A stretch of DNA of 64,000 nt from Tenacibaculum lutimaris (GCF_003610735.1 NZ_RAQM01000006.1:1-64000), one strand, 5' to 3'. Counted from the stretch's first letter, positions 53,633 through 62,630 are shown. Translations and numbers: made by a program. The notes: generated by a model from the letters alone, not told the origin.

Positions 53633-54840
53633 TGAAAAAAGTAGTTATTATAGGTGGTGGAGCAGCAGGTTATTTTACTGCAATAAATGCAAAAGAGCTC
53701 AATCCTAAATTAGACATTACAATTCTCGAAAAAGGAAAAGAGGTTTTACAAAAGGTGAAGATTTCTGGTGGAGGTCGCTGTAATGTTACTCATGCTTGTT
53801 TTGAACCCAAAGAACTAACAAAATTCTACCCAAGGGGTGAAAAAGAACTACTTGGCCCATTTCATAAATTTATGACTGGTGATACTTTTGAATGGTTTGA
53901 AAATCGTGGAGTTCCTTTAAAAATTGAAGAAGACAATCGAGTATTTCCTGAAGCTAATACTTCTCAAGCTATTATAGATTGTTTTCAAGATGCTGTTGAC
54001 AACCTCGGAATTACTGTGTTAAAAAACCATGGTGTAAACTCCATTTATCAACAAGATAAAAAGTGGTTTATCAACACAAAAAATCAAGATTTTGAAGCTG
54101 ATTTTGTGGTTGTTGCTGCAGGAAGCAGTAAAAAAGTTTGGGATTTATGTAAAACCCTAGACCATACTATTATTGAACCCGTTCCTTCTTTATTTACTTT
54201 CAACATAAAAGACAAACGAATTATTGATTTAGGCGGAATTTCGGTACCTAATGCAGAAGTTTCACTTGTTGGAACTAATTTAGAAAACTCTGATCCTTTA
54301 TTAATTACTCACTGGGGTTTAAGTGGACCTGCTATTTTAAAATTATCAGCTTTTGGTGCTCATATTTTAGCTGACAAAAATTATCAATACAATGTACTGG
54401 TAAATTGGTTAGGACAAGATACAAATTCTGTTCTCGAAGAGTTACAAGAACTAAAAAAATCACAGGCTAAAAAACAGATATTTTTAAAATCACCTTTTAA
54501 TGATATCCCACGCCGATTATGGGAACGATTGGTTACAGCTTCTGAAATAAAAAATAGTCAAAATTGGGCTGATATCTCTAATAAACAGCTTCAAAACTTA
54601 GCAAACGAACTTACCAAAGGGTTATTTAATGCTAATGGACGTACTACTTTTAAAGAAGAGTTTGTTACCGCTGGTGGTGTGGATTTAAAAGAAATTAACT
54701 TTAAACGTTTTGAAAGTAAAAAACATCAAAATTTATTCTTTGTAGGTGAAGTGTTAAATATTGATGCCGTTACTGGTGGTTTCAATTTTCAAAATGCTTG
54801 GACAGGTGGTTTTATTTGCGCTAATGCAATTGCTGAATAA
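53632..54840 (+). CDS. HI0933/BaiN-family NAD(P)/FAD-dependent oxidoreductase
   Basis: 402 residues. The dinucleotide-binding motif VVIIGGGAAGYFTAINA is at the N-terminus; KVKISGGGRCNVTHA and the C-terminal VTAGGVDLKEIN, NLFFVGEVLNIDAVTGGFNFQNAW are the HI0933 signatures. The specific reaction is not known. Its ATG overlaps the kinase stop, so it is the third gene of a coupled operon, though the metabolic link to mevalonate is unclear. Confidence 0.9.
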   Translation: MKKVVIIGGGAAGYFTAINAKELNPKLDITILEKGKEVLQKVKISGGGRCNVTHACFEPKELTKFYPRGEKELLGPFHKFMTGDTFEWFENRGVPLKIEEDNRVFPEANTSQAIIDCFQDAVDNLGITVLKNHGVNSIYQQDKKWFINTKNQDFEADFVVVAAGSSKKVWDLCKTLDHTIIEPVPSLFTFNIKDKRIIDLGGISVPNAEVSLVGTNLENSDPLLITHWGLSGPAILKLSAFGAHILADKNYQYNVLVNWLGQDTNSVLEELQELKKSQAKKQIFLKSPFNDIPRRLWERLVTASEIKNSQNWADISNKQLQNLANELTKGLFNANGRTTFKEEFVTAGGVDLKEINFKRFESKKHQNLFFVGEVLNIDAVTGGFNFQNAWTGGFICANAIAE

Positions 54841-54845
54841 AAAAT

Positions 54846-54890
54846 CATTTCGAACAAAGTTTTAAGAGTTCTTTCTTCGTTCGAAATGAC
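54846..54890. terminator. terminator between converging genes; contains intergenic repeat copy 2
   Basis: CATTTCGAAC (54846-54855) pairs with GTTCGAAATG (54879-54888), followed by a T-rich tail. The right half (54864-54890) resembles the intergenic segment 38473-38500. Confidence 0.65.
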
Positions 54891-54900
54891 TTTACTTTTT

Positions 54901-55203
54901 TTAATCTTCGTCTTCTCCTTCTTCTTCGTAGCAATTAAAAATAATTGAATATCCGTATTCTACAGCTTCTTCATATAATTCTTTTTGCTCATCATCTTCT
55001 ACATCATCAACAGAATCTAGCGTAAAATATTCATCTTCTATTTCTACTATTTTCCAGTCTTCATTTTTGATGTAAAATTTAGCTAATTGCATAGCTCCTT
55101 CAATATCTTTATAGTCGATATACAAACTCACATAAGCTCCTAAAACTTCATCGTAATGTTCAGAAGATTTTTTAGGTTTTGCTAAGGCATTAATTAAAAA
55201 CAT
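54901..55203 (-). CDS. small acidic cytoplasmic protein, unknown
   Basis: 100 residues, very acidic at the C-terminus (EEEGEDED), with no signal or membrane segment. The part YDEVLGAYVSLYIDYKDIEGAMQLAKFYIKNE looks like a helical pair. I recognise no family. It follows the 76-residue gene by 21 nt. Confidence 0.6.
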   Translation of the reverse strand: MFLINALAKPKKSSEHYDEVLGAYVSLYIDYKDIEGAMQLAKFYIKNEDWKIVEIEDEYFTLDSVDDVEDDEQKELYEEAVEYGYSIIFNCYEEEGEDED

Positions 55204-55224
55204 AGGTTTATTTTTTTGTGTTAC

Positions 55225-55455
55225 TTAAGCTAATTCTCCTCTATGAGGCTTTAATGCATCTCTAAAAACTTTCATATACTCTTCATCAACCACTATAAAA
55301 GCTGTGGTATGCATTTCGTTTAAAGATACAAAATTTACTTCATGATATGGCAAGTTATCTATCTGCGAAAATTCTTTTAAATGAATACAGTGATGCTTTG
55401 CTGTTTCCAATCCATCTGGACCTTTAAAATCCCAAATCAATTTAATTTTTCTCAT
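55225..55455 (-). CDS. small conserved-looking protein, unknown
   Basis: 76 residues, MRKIKLIWDFKGPDGLETAKHH... with three His clustered near residues 21-25 and one at 38, and a C-terminal VVDEEYMKVFRDALKPHRGEL. No recognised domain; the composition looks like a real soluble protein. A TATTTTTG box (minus, 55460-55467) lies 4 nt before the ATG, giving a nearly leaderless message if used. Confidence 0.6.
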   Translation of the reverse strand: MRKIKLIWDFKGPDGLETAKHHCIHLKEFSQIDNLPYHEVNFVSLNEMHTTAFIVVDEEYMKVFRDALKPHRGELA

Positions 55456-55459
55456 GCAA

Positions 55460-55494
55460 CAAAAATACCCATTTCTATATTAGAAATGGGTATT
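55460..55494 (-). terminator. terminator whose T-tail doubles as a promoter box
   Basis: AATACCCATTTCTA / TAGAAATGGGTATT, with a 3-nt loop, terminates the ExbB-like gene. Its tail on the minus strand, TATTTTTG (55460-55467), also matches TAnnTTTG directly in front of the next gene. Confidence 0.6.
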
Positions 55495-55522
55495 AAAAGA
55501 GCTAACTGATCAAAAAACTAGA

Positions 55523-55861
55523 TTAGTCTTCTCTTTTCCATAGCAAGATTATATCAAAGAGTCGTCCTAAAAGGAAAATAAACAATCCTAATGTTGGTGC
55601 CAATAAACCTACTCTAAGTCCTCCTACCAAAACTGAACGAGAAACACTTGTTGCCATTGCTATTGCTTCCAACCCTCCTAACATCCCTAAAACAAACTCA
55701 AAAACTCCAAAAACAAAAGAAAACAAGCTAATTGATTTGATAAGTTTAGCATTTTTCTCTGTATTATTCTTCAAACCTTTAATAAATAAGAAAACTGTAA
55801 GTATTAATAATACGATAAGAGTAATCATAAACGGTGCTCCACCTTCGATAATAAAATCCAT
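55523..55861 (-). CDS. MotA/TolQ/ExbB-like small membrane protein
   Basis: 112 residues with three membrane segments (about 9-28, 43-65, 82-105). The first helix GGAPFMITLIVLLILTVFLF and the C-terminal LLAPTLGLFIFLLGRLFDIIL look like the ExbB/TolQ fold as annotated in related genomes. It is shorter than true ExbB and no ExbD follows, so a working proton channel is doubtful. Confidence 0.55.
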   Translation of the reverse strand: MDFIIEGGAPFMITLIVLLILTVFLFIKGLKNNTEKNAKLIKSISLFSFVFGVFEFVLGMLGGLEAIAMATSVSRSVLVGGLRVGLLAPTLGLFIFLLGRLFDIILLWKRED

Positions 55862-56059
55862 AAAATTAGTTTTTAAATTATATGTTGTAAAAGTATGATT
55901 GACCTCAAATAAAAAATTAAAATTACGATAAACAACCTACTTCTCTCCTCTTTTAACAAGTTTAACTTCCAAAATAGAAAACTGGTTAAAAAGCCTACTT
56001 AATCCTTATTTCGTCTATTTTTACTTTTATTTGAGCTTAAAATTGTGCTTTTTTACAAG

Positions 56060-57112
56060 ATGTTAAAAATATTTACTCCTTTTTTATACAAAATTCCTCT
56101 TCATATTTTATTTTGGGGGCTTGTATGGTTATTTTTTTACTTATTCTTTAGTACAGGGAGTAACAACCCTCAATTCCTTTTTTGGTTCACTAGTATTTTA
56201 TCCGCTATTTCTATTATAACATCCTATGTTTTTGCGTACAACTTAATTCCTAATTATTTACTTACTAAAAAATATTGGTCGTTTTTACTATACACTAGTT
56301 ATGCTATCATTTTTACACTTTTTGGTGTATTGGCTACTGTTGTTTTTGGGTTTGTTTTCTTTTTTAATTTAGAATTTCAAAACATGCCTGCCTTAACCAA
56401 AAGTTCCTCTGTTATTTTGGTATGTGTATTTTTAATCATTGTTTTAGCCAGTGGATATAAAATACTAAGCCATAATTATAAATCGATTGAAGAGAAAAAA
56501 ACCTTAGAAAATAAATTCTTACAGACTCAATTACAGCTAAAAGAACAAGAACTAAAATTCTTAAAAATGCAGATCCATCCACATTTTTTGTTCAACACTT
56601 TAAACACCCTATACGGATTTGCCCTTAAAAAATCGGATACTGCACCAGATATGATTTTAAAGCTTTCCAACTTATTAGATTATATCCTCTATCAAGTTGA
56701 TAAACCTTCAGTACTATTAAAAAATGAAATTCAACATATTGAAGATTATATCTCTTTAGAAAAAAGGCGTTTTCAAGAAAGTTTAGAAGTTAATTTTATC
56801 AAAAACTTACATGATGACACTATTCAAATTCCACCAATGTTGTTGTTACCCTTTGTTGAAAATGCTTTTAAGCACGGTACACAAATTAACGATGTTTTAC
56901 ATATTAATATTAATTTAAAAACTACTGAAGATTTTTTGAGTTTCCATATCAAAAACACATTCAAAGAAAACACAAACAACAAGAAAGGAATTGGACTAGA
57001 AAATATTCAAAAAAGATTAGAAATGTTGTACAACCAACAGTCTAAACTTTCTATTTCATCTGAAAACGATCTCTTTATTGTTGATTTAAAAATCCCGTTA
57101 AAAAATGGCTAA
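56060..57112 (+). CDS. LytS-type sensor histidine kinase
   Basis: 350 residues from ATG 56060 (a GTG at 56045 would add five). Four membrane segments (about 10-130) with almost no periplasmic loops are followed by a coiled coil and the His_kinase box KMQIHPHFLFNTLNTLYGFAL with its phospho-His, then LLPFVENAFKHGTQ (N-box) and KGIGLENIQKRLEMLY (G-box). Its gene overlaps the regulator gene by 8 nt. The signal is not apparent; it would have to be inside or near the membrane. Confidence 0.9.
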   Translation: MLKIFTPFLYKIPLHILFWGLVWLFFYLFFSTGSNNPQFLFWFTSILSAISIITSYVFAYNLIPNYLLTKKYWSFLLYTSYAIIFTLFGVLATVVFGFVFFFNLEFQNMPALTKSSSVILVCVFLIIVLASGYKILSHNYKSIEEKKTLENKFLQTQLQLKEQELKFLKMQIHPHFLFNTLNTLYGFALKKSDTAPDMILKLSNLLDYILYQVDKPSVLLKNEIQHIEDYISLEKRRFQESLEVNFIKNLHDDTIQIPPMLLLPFVENAFKHGTQINDVLHININLKTTEDFLSFHIKNTFKENTNNKKGIGLENIQKRLEMLYNQQSKLSISSENDLFIVDLKIPLKNG

Positions 57113-57812
57113 GAAAATAACTTGTGTAATTGTTGACGATGAACCAATAGCTAGAGAAATTCTCGAATCGTTTATAAAAAAAACACCTAACTTAGAGTTA
57201 ATTGCAAGCTGTAAAAATGCAGTAGAAGCATTACAGGTTACACAAACTGATGCAATCGATTTATTCTTCTTAGACATTAATATGCCAGAAATTAACGGAT
57301 TAAGCTTAGCTAAAATCATTAATAAAAAATCTAACATAATTTTTACCACAGCTTATCGAGACTATGCTGTTGATGGTTTTGATTTACAAGTTACAGATTA
57401 CTTACTAAAACCTATTGCCTTTGATCGATTCTTACAAGCTGTTCAAAAAATTTCAACACCAAACTCCTTTATAAATACTTCTAAAGAAAATGAAACTTCT
57501 AAAGATTTTATGTTTGTAAGAGCTGATAGAAAAATGGTAAAAATTAACTTCTGTGACATCTTATACATTGAAAGTTTAGGTGATTATGTAAAAGTATTTA
57601 CCAACGATAGCACAATAATAACTAGAGAAACAATTAGTAGTTTTGATGATAAATTACCTAAAGAGCAATTTTTACGTGTACATCGTTCTTTTATTATAGC
57701 ACTTAATAAAATTGACTCATACACCAACGAGTATATCGAAATTCAAAAAAAAGCTATTTCAATAAGTAGAAGTTACAAAGACACTGTTTTACAAAAATTA
57801 GCACAAGTGTAA
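57105..57812 (+). CDS. LytTR-type response regulator
   Basis: 235 residues: receiver domain with DDEP (11-14), Asp57 in LFFLDINMPE and Lys in YLLKPIAFDR; LytTR DNA-binding domain from about residue 135 (FMFVRADRKMVKIN, FLRVHRSFIIALNKIDSY). Partner of the kinase just upstream. The target genes are unknown. It is followed at 34 nt by mvaD, which may be cotranscribed. Confidence 0.92.
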   Translation: MAKKITCVIVDDEPIAREILESFIKKTPNLELIASCKNAVEALQVTQTDAIDLFFLDINMPEINGLSLAKIINKKSNIIFTTAYRDYAVDGFDLQVTDYLLKPIAFDRFLQAVQKISTPNSFINTSKENETSKDFMFVRADRKMVKINFCDILYIESLGDYVKVFTNDSTIITRETISSFDDKLPKEQFLRVHRSFIIALNKIDSYTNEYIEIQKKAISISRSYKDTVLQKLAQV

Positions 57813-57846
57813 GTGAAACTTTATCTTTACCGCAAAATTTTACACC

Positions 57847-58926
57847 TTGAATACATCTGATTTTATATTTCAATCTCAAGACAAAAAAGTAGAAAACTTA
57901 ACAGTTACTTGGCAAACACCTAGCAATATTGCTTTGGTAAAATATTGGGGAAAAAGCGAACCGCAAATACCTAAAAATGCTTCAATAAGCTTCACGCTAA
58001 ATAACTGCCATACTATTACAAAAATTGAGTTTACAAAAACTGACTCTAAAAATCAAGCAGAGTTTGAGTTGTTTTTTGAAGGAAAAAAGAAAGATGATTT
58101 TAAGCCTAAAATCGCTAAATTCTTTGAGCGAATTCAAGACTATTGTCCGTATATCTTAGAATATTCTATGGTTATTTCTTCGGAAAATTCATTTCCTCAT
58201 AGTAGCGGTATTGCTTCTTCAGCAAGTGGAATGAGTGCTATCGCAATGTGTTTAATGAATTTAGAAAAAGAATTAAATCCCACTTTAACTAAAGAATACA
58301 TTAATAAAAAAGCTTCTTTTTTAGCTCGCTTAGGCTCAGGAAGCGCCAGCAGAAGTATCGAGGGTCCATTAGTTGTTTGGGGTGAACATCCAGAAATCGA
58401 AGGGAGTTCAAATTTATTTGGAGTAAAATTTCCACACGAAGTACATCCTATTTTCGAAAACTATCAAGACACAATTTTGTTGGTTGATAAAGGAGAGAAA
58501 CAAGTTTCAAGTACAGTTGGTCATAACTTAATGCACGACCACCCATATGCTGAAAATCGTTTTATTCAAGCAAATCAAAACCTTGATAAACTATCTAAAA
58601 TCCTTCAAAACGGAGACATCAAAGCTTTCATTAATTTAGTAGAAAGCGAAGCGTTAACGCTACATGCAATGATGTTAACTAGTAATCCTTATTTTATTTT
58701 GATGAAGCCTAATACGCTAGAAATTATCAATAAAATCTGGGAATACAGAGAGGAAAACAACAGTAATATCTGCTTTACTTTAGATGCAGGTGCAAATGTA
58801 CACGTATTATACCCTAATTCAGAAAAGTCTGAAATAGAAGCGTTTATTAAGAATGTTTTAGCTACATACTGCCAAAAAAATCAGTATATTTGTGATAGTG
58901 TGGGTTTTGGCGCAAAACCTATGTAA
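57847..58926 (+). CDS. mvaD: diphosphomevalonate decarboxylase, TTG start
   Basis: Converts mevalonate diphosphate to isopentenyl diphosphate. The signature TWQTPSNIALVKYWGK and the ATP loop FPHSSGIASSASGMSAIAMC are unmistakable, with LARLGSGSASRSIEGP next. 359 residues from TTG 57847. The frame is open back to TGA at 57814 but contains no ATG or GTG before the conserved core, so TTG is the best start. A near-consensus box TATCTTTA (57822-57829) precedes it. Confidence 0.95.
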   Translation: MNTSDFIFQSQDKKVENLTVTWQTPSNIALVKYWGKSEPQIPKNASISFTLNNCHTITKIEFTKTDSKNQAEFELFFEGKKKDDFKPKIAKFFERIQDYCPYILEYSMVISSENSFPHSSGIASSASGMSAIAMCLMNLEKELNPTLTKEYINKKASFLARLGSGSASRSIEGPLVVWGEHPEIEGSSNLFGVKFPHEVHPIFENYQDTILLVDKGEKQVSSTVGHNLMHDHPYAENRFIQANQNLDKLSKILQNGDIKAFINLVESEALTLHAMMLTSNPYFILMKPNTLEIINKIWEYREENNSNICFTLDAGANVHVLYPNSEKSEIEAFIKNVLATYCQKNQYICDSVGFGAKPM

Positions 58927-58943
58927 CCTAAATCTCCATTATT

Positions 58944-59438
58944 ATGAGAAATTCAACTATACTACTATCCTTTTTTGCTCTTTTTATTACTACGTCTATC
59001 TTAGCACAAGACACAGTATGGTTTGATAAAAACTGGCAAGAAACGACAAAAGAAAATCACGAGTTTTACAGACCCACTCCTAAAAGAATGAATAATGGCT
59101 ATTGGATTGTAGATTACTACAAAAATGGCCAAATTCAAATGGAAGGATTTAGCACTGTTAACATTCCTAATGAAGAGGAATTTGACGGTTTAGTTTTGTA
59201 TTATCACCCAAATGGCAAACCTTTTCACAAAGCCAATTACAAGAATGGAAAATTACATGGTATACGAAAAGTTTATTACGAATCGGGAGAACTTAAGGAA
59301 GAAGGTAAATATGAAGACGGTAAAAGAGAAGGTATTTGGAAAACTTTTTACAAAAATGGTAAAATAGAATCCAAAGGAAAGTACCGCGAAAATGAGAAAG
59401 TTGGTATTTGGAAAACTTTTTACAAAAATGTATACTAG
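58944..59438 (+). CDS. exported MORN-repeat protein (YwqK-like)
   Basis: 164 residues with a signal peptide (ending ...TSILAQ). It has five MORN-like units, such as YYKNGQIQMEGF, YYESGELKEEGKYEDGKREGIW and FYKNGKIESKGKYRENEKVGIW. Databases call this group 'YwqK family antitoxin', but no toxin gene is near and the protein is exported, so I would not infer a toxin-antitoxin role. It sits inside the mevalonate cluster, 17 nt after mvaD. Confidence 0.75.
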   Translation: MRNSTILLSFFALFITTSILAQDTVWFDKNWQETTKENHEFYRPTPKRMNNGYWIVDYYKNGQIQMEGFSTVNIPNEEEFDGLVLYYHPNGKPFHKANYKNGKLHGIRKVYYESGELKEEGKYEDGKREGIWKTFYKNGKIESKGKYRENEKVGIWKTFYKNVY

Positions 59439-59439
59439 T

Positions 59440-59470
59440 TTGTAAACTAGCACTTTTACTTGTATGTTTG
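59440..59470 (+). promoter_or_regulatory. mevalonate kinase promoter (TTG-20-TATGTTTG)
   Basis: TTG 59440-59442 and TATGTTTG 59463-59470 with a 20-nt spacer. The TTG lies in a small palindrome CTAGTTTGTAAACTAG (59435-59450). Confidence 0.7.
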
Positions 59471-59489
59471 CACTGTAATTAAACTATCT

Positions 59490-60416
59490 ATGAAAGGACC
59501 CTTATTTTACGCTAAAATATTACTCTTCGGAGAATATGGAATCATCAAAGATTCTAAAGGATTAGCTATTCCTTTTAGCTCTTATAAAGGCGCATTAAAG
59601 TCTGCTAAAAACCTAACGGGAGAAGCTGAAAAATCAAATCAAAGTCTAGCTAAATTTTACACCTATTTGGCAAACTTGAATTCTGATTTAGTTTCTTTTG
59701 ATTTAGGATCATTAAAAAATGATATCGATAATGGTATGTACTTCGATTCTTCTATCCCACAAGGATATGGAGTAGGAAGTTCTGGTGCTTTAGTAGCATC
59801 TATCTACGACCAGTATGCTAATAATAAAATTACTGTTTTAGAAAACCTTACACGCGATAAGTTACTTACGTTAAAACAAATCTTTTCTTTAATGGAATCT
59901 TTTTTCCATGGAAAAAGCTCTGGATTAGATCCGTTAAACTCATATTTAAGTTTACCAATCCTAATCAATTCAAAAGAACATATTGAACCAGCAGGTATTC
60001 CTTCTCAAAAAGAAGGAAAAGGAGCCGTTTTCTTATTAGATTCAGAACAAGTAGGCGAAACAGAACCTATGGTTAACATCTTTATGAACAAGATGAAAAA
60101 TGAAGGTTTTCGTAAAATGATTAGCGAAGAGTTTGCTACTCATACTGATGCTTGTATTGAAGATTTTTTACAAGGAAACGTAAAATCGTTATTTGGCAAT
60201 GTAAAAAAGTTATCAAAAGTAGTATTAGCTAACTTTAAACCTATGATTCCTACCGCTTTTCATAAAGTTTGGGAAAAAGGAATTCAAACTAACGATTACT
60301 ACTTAAAGCTTTGTGGTTCTGGTGGTGGAGGTTACATCTTAGGGTTTACTGAAGATTACGAAAAAGCAAAAAATAGTTTAAAAGATTATAAATTAGAGTT
60401 GGTGTATCGCTTTTAA
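59490..60416 (+). CDS. mvk: mevalonate kinase
   Basis: Phosphorylates mevalonate using ATP. 308 residues from ATG 59490 (MKGPLFYAKILLFGEYGIIKD); the open frame upstream would start inside the promoter box, so it is not used. The GHMP motifs are PQGYGVGSSGALVASIYDQY (ATP loop) and LCGSGGGGYILGF (C-terminal motif), with FHGKSSGLDPLNSYLS between. It is followed by the UbiA gene after 9 nt. Confidence 0.92.
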   Translation: MKGPLFYAKILLFGEYGIIKDSKGLAIPFSSYKGALKSAKNLTGEAEKSNQSLAKFYTYLANLNSDLVSFDLGSLKNDIDNGMYFDSSIPQGYGVGSSGALVASIYDQYANNKITVLENLTRDKLLTLKQIFSLMESFFHGKSSGLDPLNSYLSLPILINSKEHIEPAGIPSQKEGKGAVFLLDSEQVGETEPMVNIFMNKMKNEGFRKMISEEFATHTDACIEDFLQGNVKSLFGNVKKLSKVVLANFKPMIPTAFHKVWEKGIQTNDYYLKLCGSGGGGYILGFTEDYEKAKNSLKDYKLELVYRF

Positions 60417-60425
60417 AATGCTACT

Positions 60426-61343
60426 ATGAGTACATTTAAAAACAACACCTTACTTTTAAAAATATTTAGCCTTTTATCTGTCATAAGAGGTTACAACATT
60501 TTAGTATTAATAGCAGCTCAATATTTAGCTGCTATTTTTATTTTTTCTGATACAAAATCAGTAAAACCCGTTGTTTTCGACTGGCACCTACTTTACCTGG
60601 TTATCGCTACTGTTTGCGTGGTTGCAGCAGGATATATCATTAATAATTTTTATGATAAAAATGCTGATAAAATTAATCGCCCTATAAAAACAGGAATTGA
60701 CTCTTACGTAAAACAAGAAACAAAACTCAGACTTTATTTTTTACTGAATTTTATAGGTTTTGGTTTTGGCTGGCTAGTATCTTGGAGAGCTGCCTTCTTT
60801 TTTGCTGTGTATATTTTTGGCATCTGGTTCTACTCACATAAATTAAAGAAATATTCTCTAATTGGACTCATCACTGCAACCATTTTAACTATACTTCCTT
60901 TTTTTGTCGTCTTTGTTTACTATAAAAATTTTTCTAAAGTAATTTTTGTACATGCCATTTTTCTCTTTTTGGTTATTATGACAAGAGAGTTAATTAAAGA
61001 TTTAGAAAACATAAAAGGAGCAATTGCTAACAGTTACAACACTTTCCCTGTAATTTATGGTGAACGCAACACCAAAAAAACTATTATTTTATTAATGTTT
61101 CTCACATTAATACCTATCGGAATTATAAATACCTACCCTGCTATTGAGTACATGAAATATTACTTTTATTTAGCTGCAATTACCTTAATCTTTGTAGGGT
61201 TCTACACATGGAATTCTGTTCAAAAAAATCAATATCGATTGGCACACAACATTTTAAAAGTATTATTATTAATTGGAGTATTCAGTTTATTATTTATTGA
61301 TAGGTCTTTAATTTTAGATAAAGTAATTGAAGTTTTAGATTAA
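60426..61343 (+). CDS. UbiA-family prenyltransferase
   Basis: 305 residues, eight to nine membrane helices. The first aspartate-type motif is INNFYDKNADKINRP, the second region TRELIKDLENIKGAIANS. The usual first Asp of the first motif is Asn here and the second motif lacks its final Asp, so substrate or efficiency may differ. Relatives beside mevalonate kinase are often labelled geranylgeranylglycerol-phosphate geranylgeranyltransferase. A role with a polyprenyl donor fits the cluster; the acceptor is unknown. Confidence 0.82.
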   Translation: MSTFKNNTLLLKIFSLLSVIRGYNILVLIAAQYLAAIFIFSDTKSVKPVVFDWHLLYLVIATVCVVAAGYIINNFYDKNADKINRPIKTGIDSYVKQETKLRLYFLLNFIGFGFGWLVSWRAAFFFAVYIFGIWFYSHKLKKYSLIGLITATILTILPFFVVFVYYKNFSKVIFVHAIFLFLVIMTRELIKDLENIKGAIANSYNTFPVIYGERNTKKTIILLMFLTLIPIGIINTYPAIEYMKYYFYLAAITLIFVGFYTWNSVQKNQYRLAHNILKVLLLIGVFSLLFIDRSLILDKVIEVLD

Positions 61344-61360
61344 AAACCAAATAATTAGCG

Positions 61361-61368
61361 TAAATTTG
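61361..61368 (+). promoter_or_regulatory. promoter box of the pseudouridine synthase gene
   Basis: TAAATTTG lies 24 nt before ATG 61393. No TTG is visible at -33. Confidence 0.5.
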
Positions 61369-61392
61369 CGCACTTTTTAAAAAAACTTAAGA

Positions 61393-62229
61393 ATGAATTC
61401 AAAAAACTCGTCGAGAGGACGACAAGCTGGACGCAACAGCAATCCTCAAGGAAAAAATCAATTCAAAAAAGATTTCAGAAAACCTAAAACCAACAAACCT
61501 GTTCAGAAAAAAGCAGAAGACACTGGTATTCGTTTAAACAAGTTTATCTCAAATTCTGGAATATGTTCTCGTAGAGAAGCTGACACCTATATTGAGCATG
61601 GAAGCGTTTCAGTAAACGGAAAATTGGTTACTGAAATGGGGTACAAAGTACAACCTACTGATGAAGTTCGTTTTGACGGAACGTTAATTTCTATGGAAAG
61701 AAAGCGTTACGTGCTACTTAACAAACCTAAAAATTACATCACTACTATGGAAGACGATCGCGGTCGTAAAACAGTGATGGAAATTATTGCTAATGCTACC
61801 AAAGAACGTATCTATCCTGTAGGAAGGTTAGATAGAAACACCACTGGTTTATTACTATTCACTAATGACGGTGAAATGGCCAAAAAATTAACACACCCAA
61901 AACACAATGTGCGTAAATTATACCACGCTTCGTTAGACAAAAAATTAACTTTAGCTGATTTAGAAAAATTACGTGGCGATGTAGTTATTGAAGGACGAAA
62001 AGTATTTATTGACGCTGTTTCATATGTAGATGGAGAAAAGAAAACAGAAGTTGGTATTGAAATTCACTCAGGAAGAAACCGTATTGTTCGTAAGATTTTT
62101 GAACATTTCGGATACACAGTTATTAAGCTTGACAGAGTGGTTTTTGCTGGTTTAACTAAAAAGAATTTACCTCGTGGAAGATGGCGTGAGTTAACACAAC
62201 AAGAAATTAACAATTTACAAATGATGTAA
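61393..62229 (+). CDS. RluB/RsuA-family 23S/16S rRNA pseudouridine synthase
   Basis: 278 residues. A basic, Asn/Lys-rich N-terminal tail (about 1-45) is followed by the S4 RNA-binding domain (IRLNKFISNSGICSRREADTY) and the catalytic domain with YPVGRLDRNTTGLLLFTNDGE, whose Asp is the nucleophile. The C-terminal GRNRIVRKIFEHFGYTVIKLDRV is diagnostic of the RsuA/RluB group. The site in rRNA cannot be told from sequence alone; RluB-like is the likely assignment. Confidence 0.9.
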   Translation: MNSKNSSRGRQAGRNSNPQGKNQFKKDFRKPKTNKPVQKKAEDTGIRLNKFISNSGICSRREADTYIEHGSVSVNGKLVTEMGYKVQPTDEVRFDGTLISMERKRYVLLNKPKNYITTMEDDRGRKTVMEIIANATKERIYPVGRLDRNTTGLLLFTNDGEMAKKLTHPKHNVRKLYHASLDKKLTLADLEKLRGDVVIEGRKVFIDAVSYVDGEKKTEVGIEIHSGRNRIVRKIFEHFGYTVIKLDRVVFAGLTKKNLPRGRWRELTQQEINNLQMM

Positions 62230-62235
62230 TAAAAA

Positions 62236-62264
62236 AATCCCGAGTTAAGACTCGGGGTTTTTTA
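62236..62264. terminator. bidirectional terminator
   Basis: The stem AATCCCGAGT / ACTCGGGGTT has A and T runs on both sides. It is shared by the pseudouridine synthase and the converging HMA gene and nearly identical to that at 5885. Confidence 0.85.
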
Positions 62265-62630
62265 TTATTTCTTAGGCTTTTTGTGGTCTTCCTTCACTTG
62301 TTCATCACGATATTTACAACATTCATGTAAATTATCATACGCTTCTTTAGGTGCTTTAAAATCTTTCGTATCGTGACCTACACCCGCAATAGTTTTTTTA
62401 ACTACTTCTGTATTCGTCTTACGTTCATCAATAATTAAACTTAATTCATGTGTATTAACATCCCATTTTGCATACTTTACACCTTTAGTTTTTAGTGCTG
62501 CTTTTTCAATACGTTGTTTACACATCATGCAAACGCCATCTACTTCAAAAGAAACTTTAGCATTTTTTTTCTGAGCAAATGCTGATGTACTTACTAGTAA
62601 AACTACTGCTAATAAAAATATATTTTTCAT
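62265..62630 (-). CDS. exported heavy-metal-associated (HMA) domain protein
   Basis: 121 residues: signal peptide (MKNIFLLAVVLLVSTSAFAQ), then an HMA ferredoxin-like fold with VCMMCKQRIEKAAL (Cys34, Cys37) binding Cu(I), Zn or a similar ion. A second Cys pair, HECCKYRDE, and a Lys/His-rich tail follow. It is 21 nt downstream of a TonB-dependent receptor gene, so the two probably work together in periplasmic metal handling. The metal is not known. Confidence 0.85.
   Translation of the reverse strand: MKNIFLLAVVLLVSTSAFAQKKNAKVSFEVDGVCMMCKQRIEKAALKTKGVKYAKWDVNTHELSLIIDERKTNTEVVKKTIAGVGHDTKDFKAPKEAYDNLHECCKYRDEQVKEDHKKPKK

Noticed and set aside
58944..59438. Toxin-antitoxin locus suggested by the YwqK-type name
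   Set aside because: The protein is exported, made of MORN repeats, and has no toxin-like neighbour.
59460..59489. Upstream extension of mevalonate kinase from 59460
   Set aside because: It would place the start codon in front of the TATGTTTG promoter box; ATG 59490 begins at the family's usual residue.
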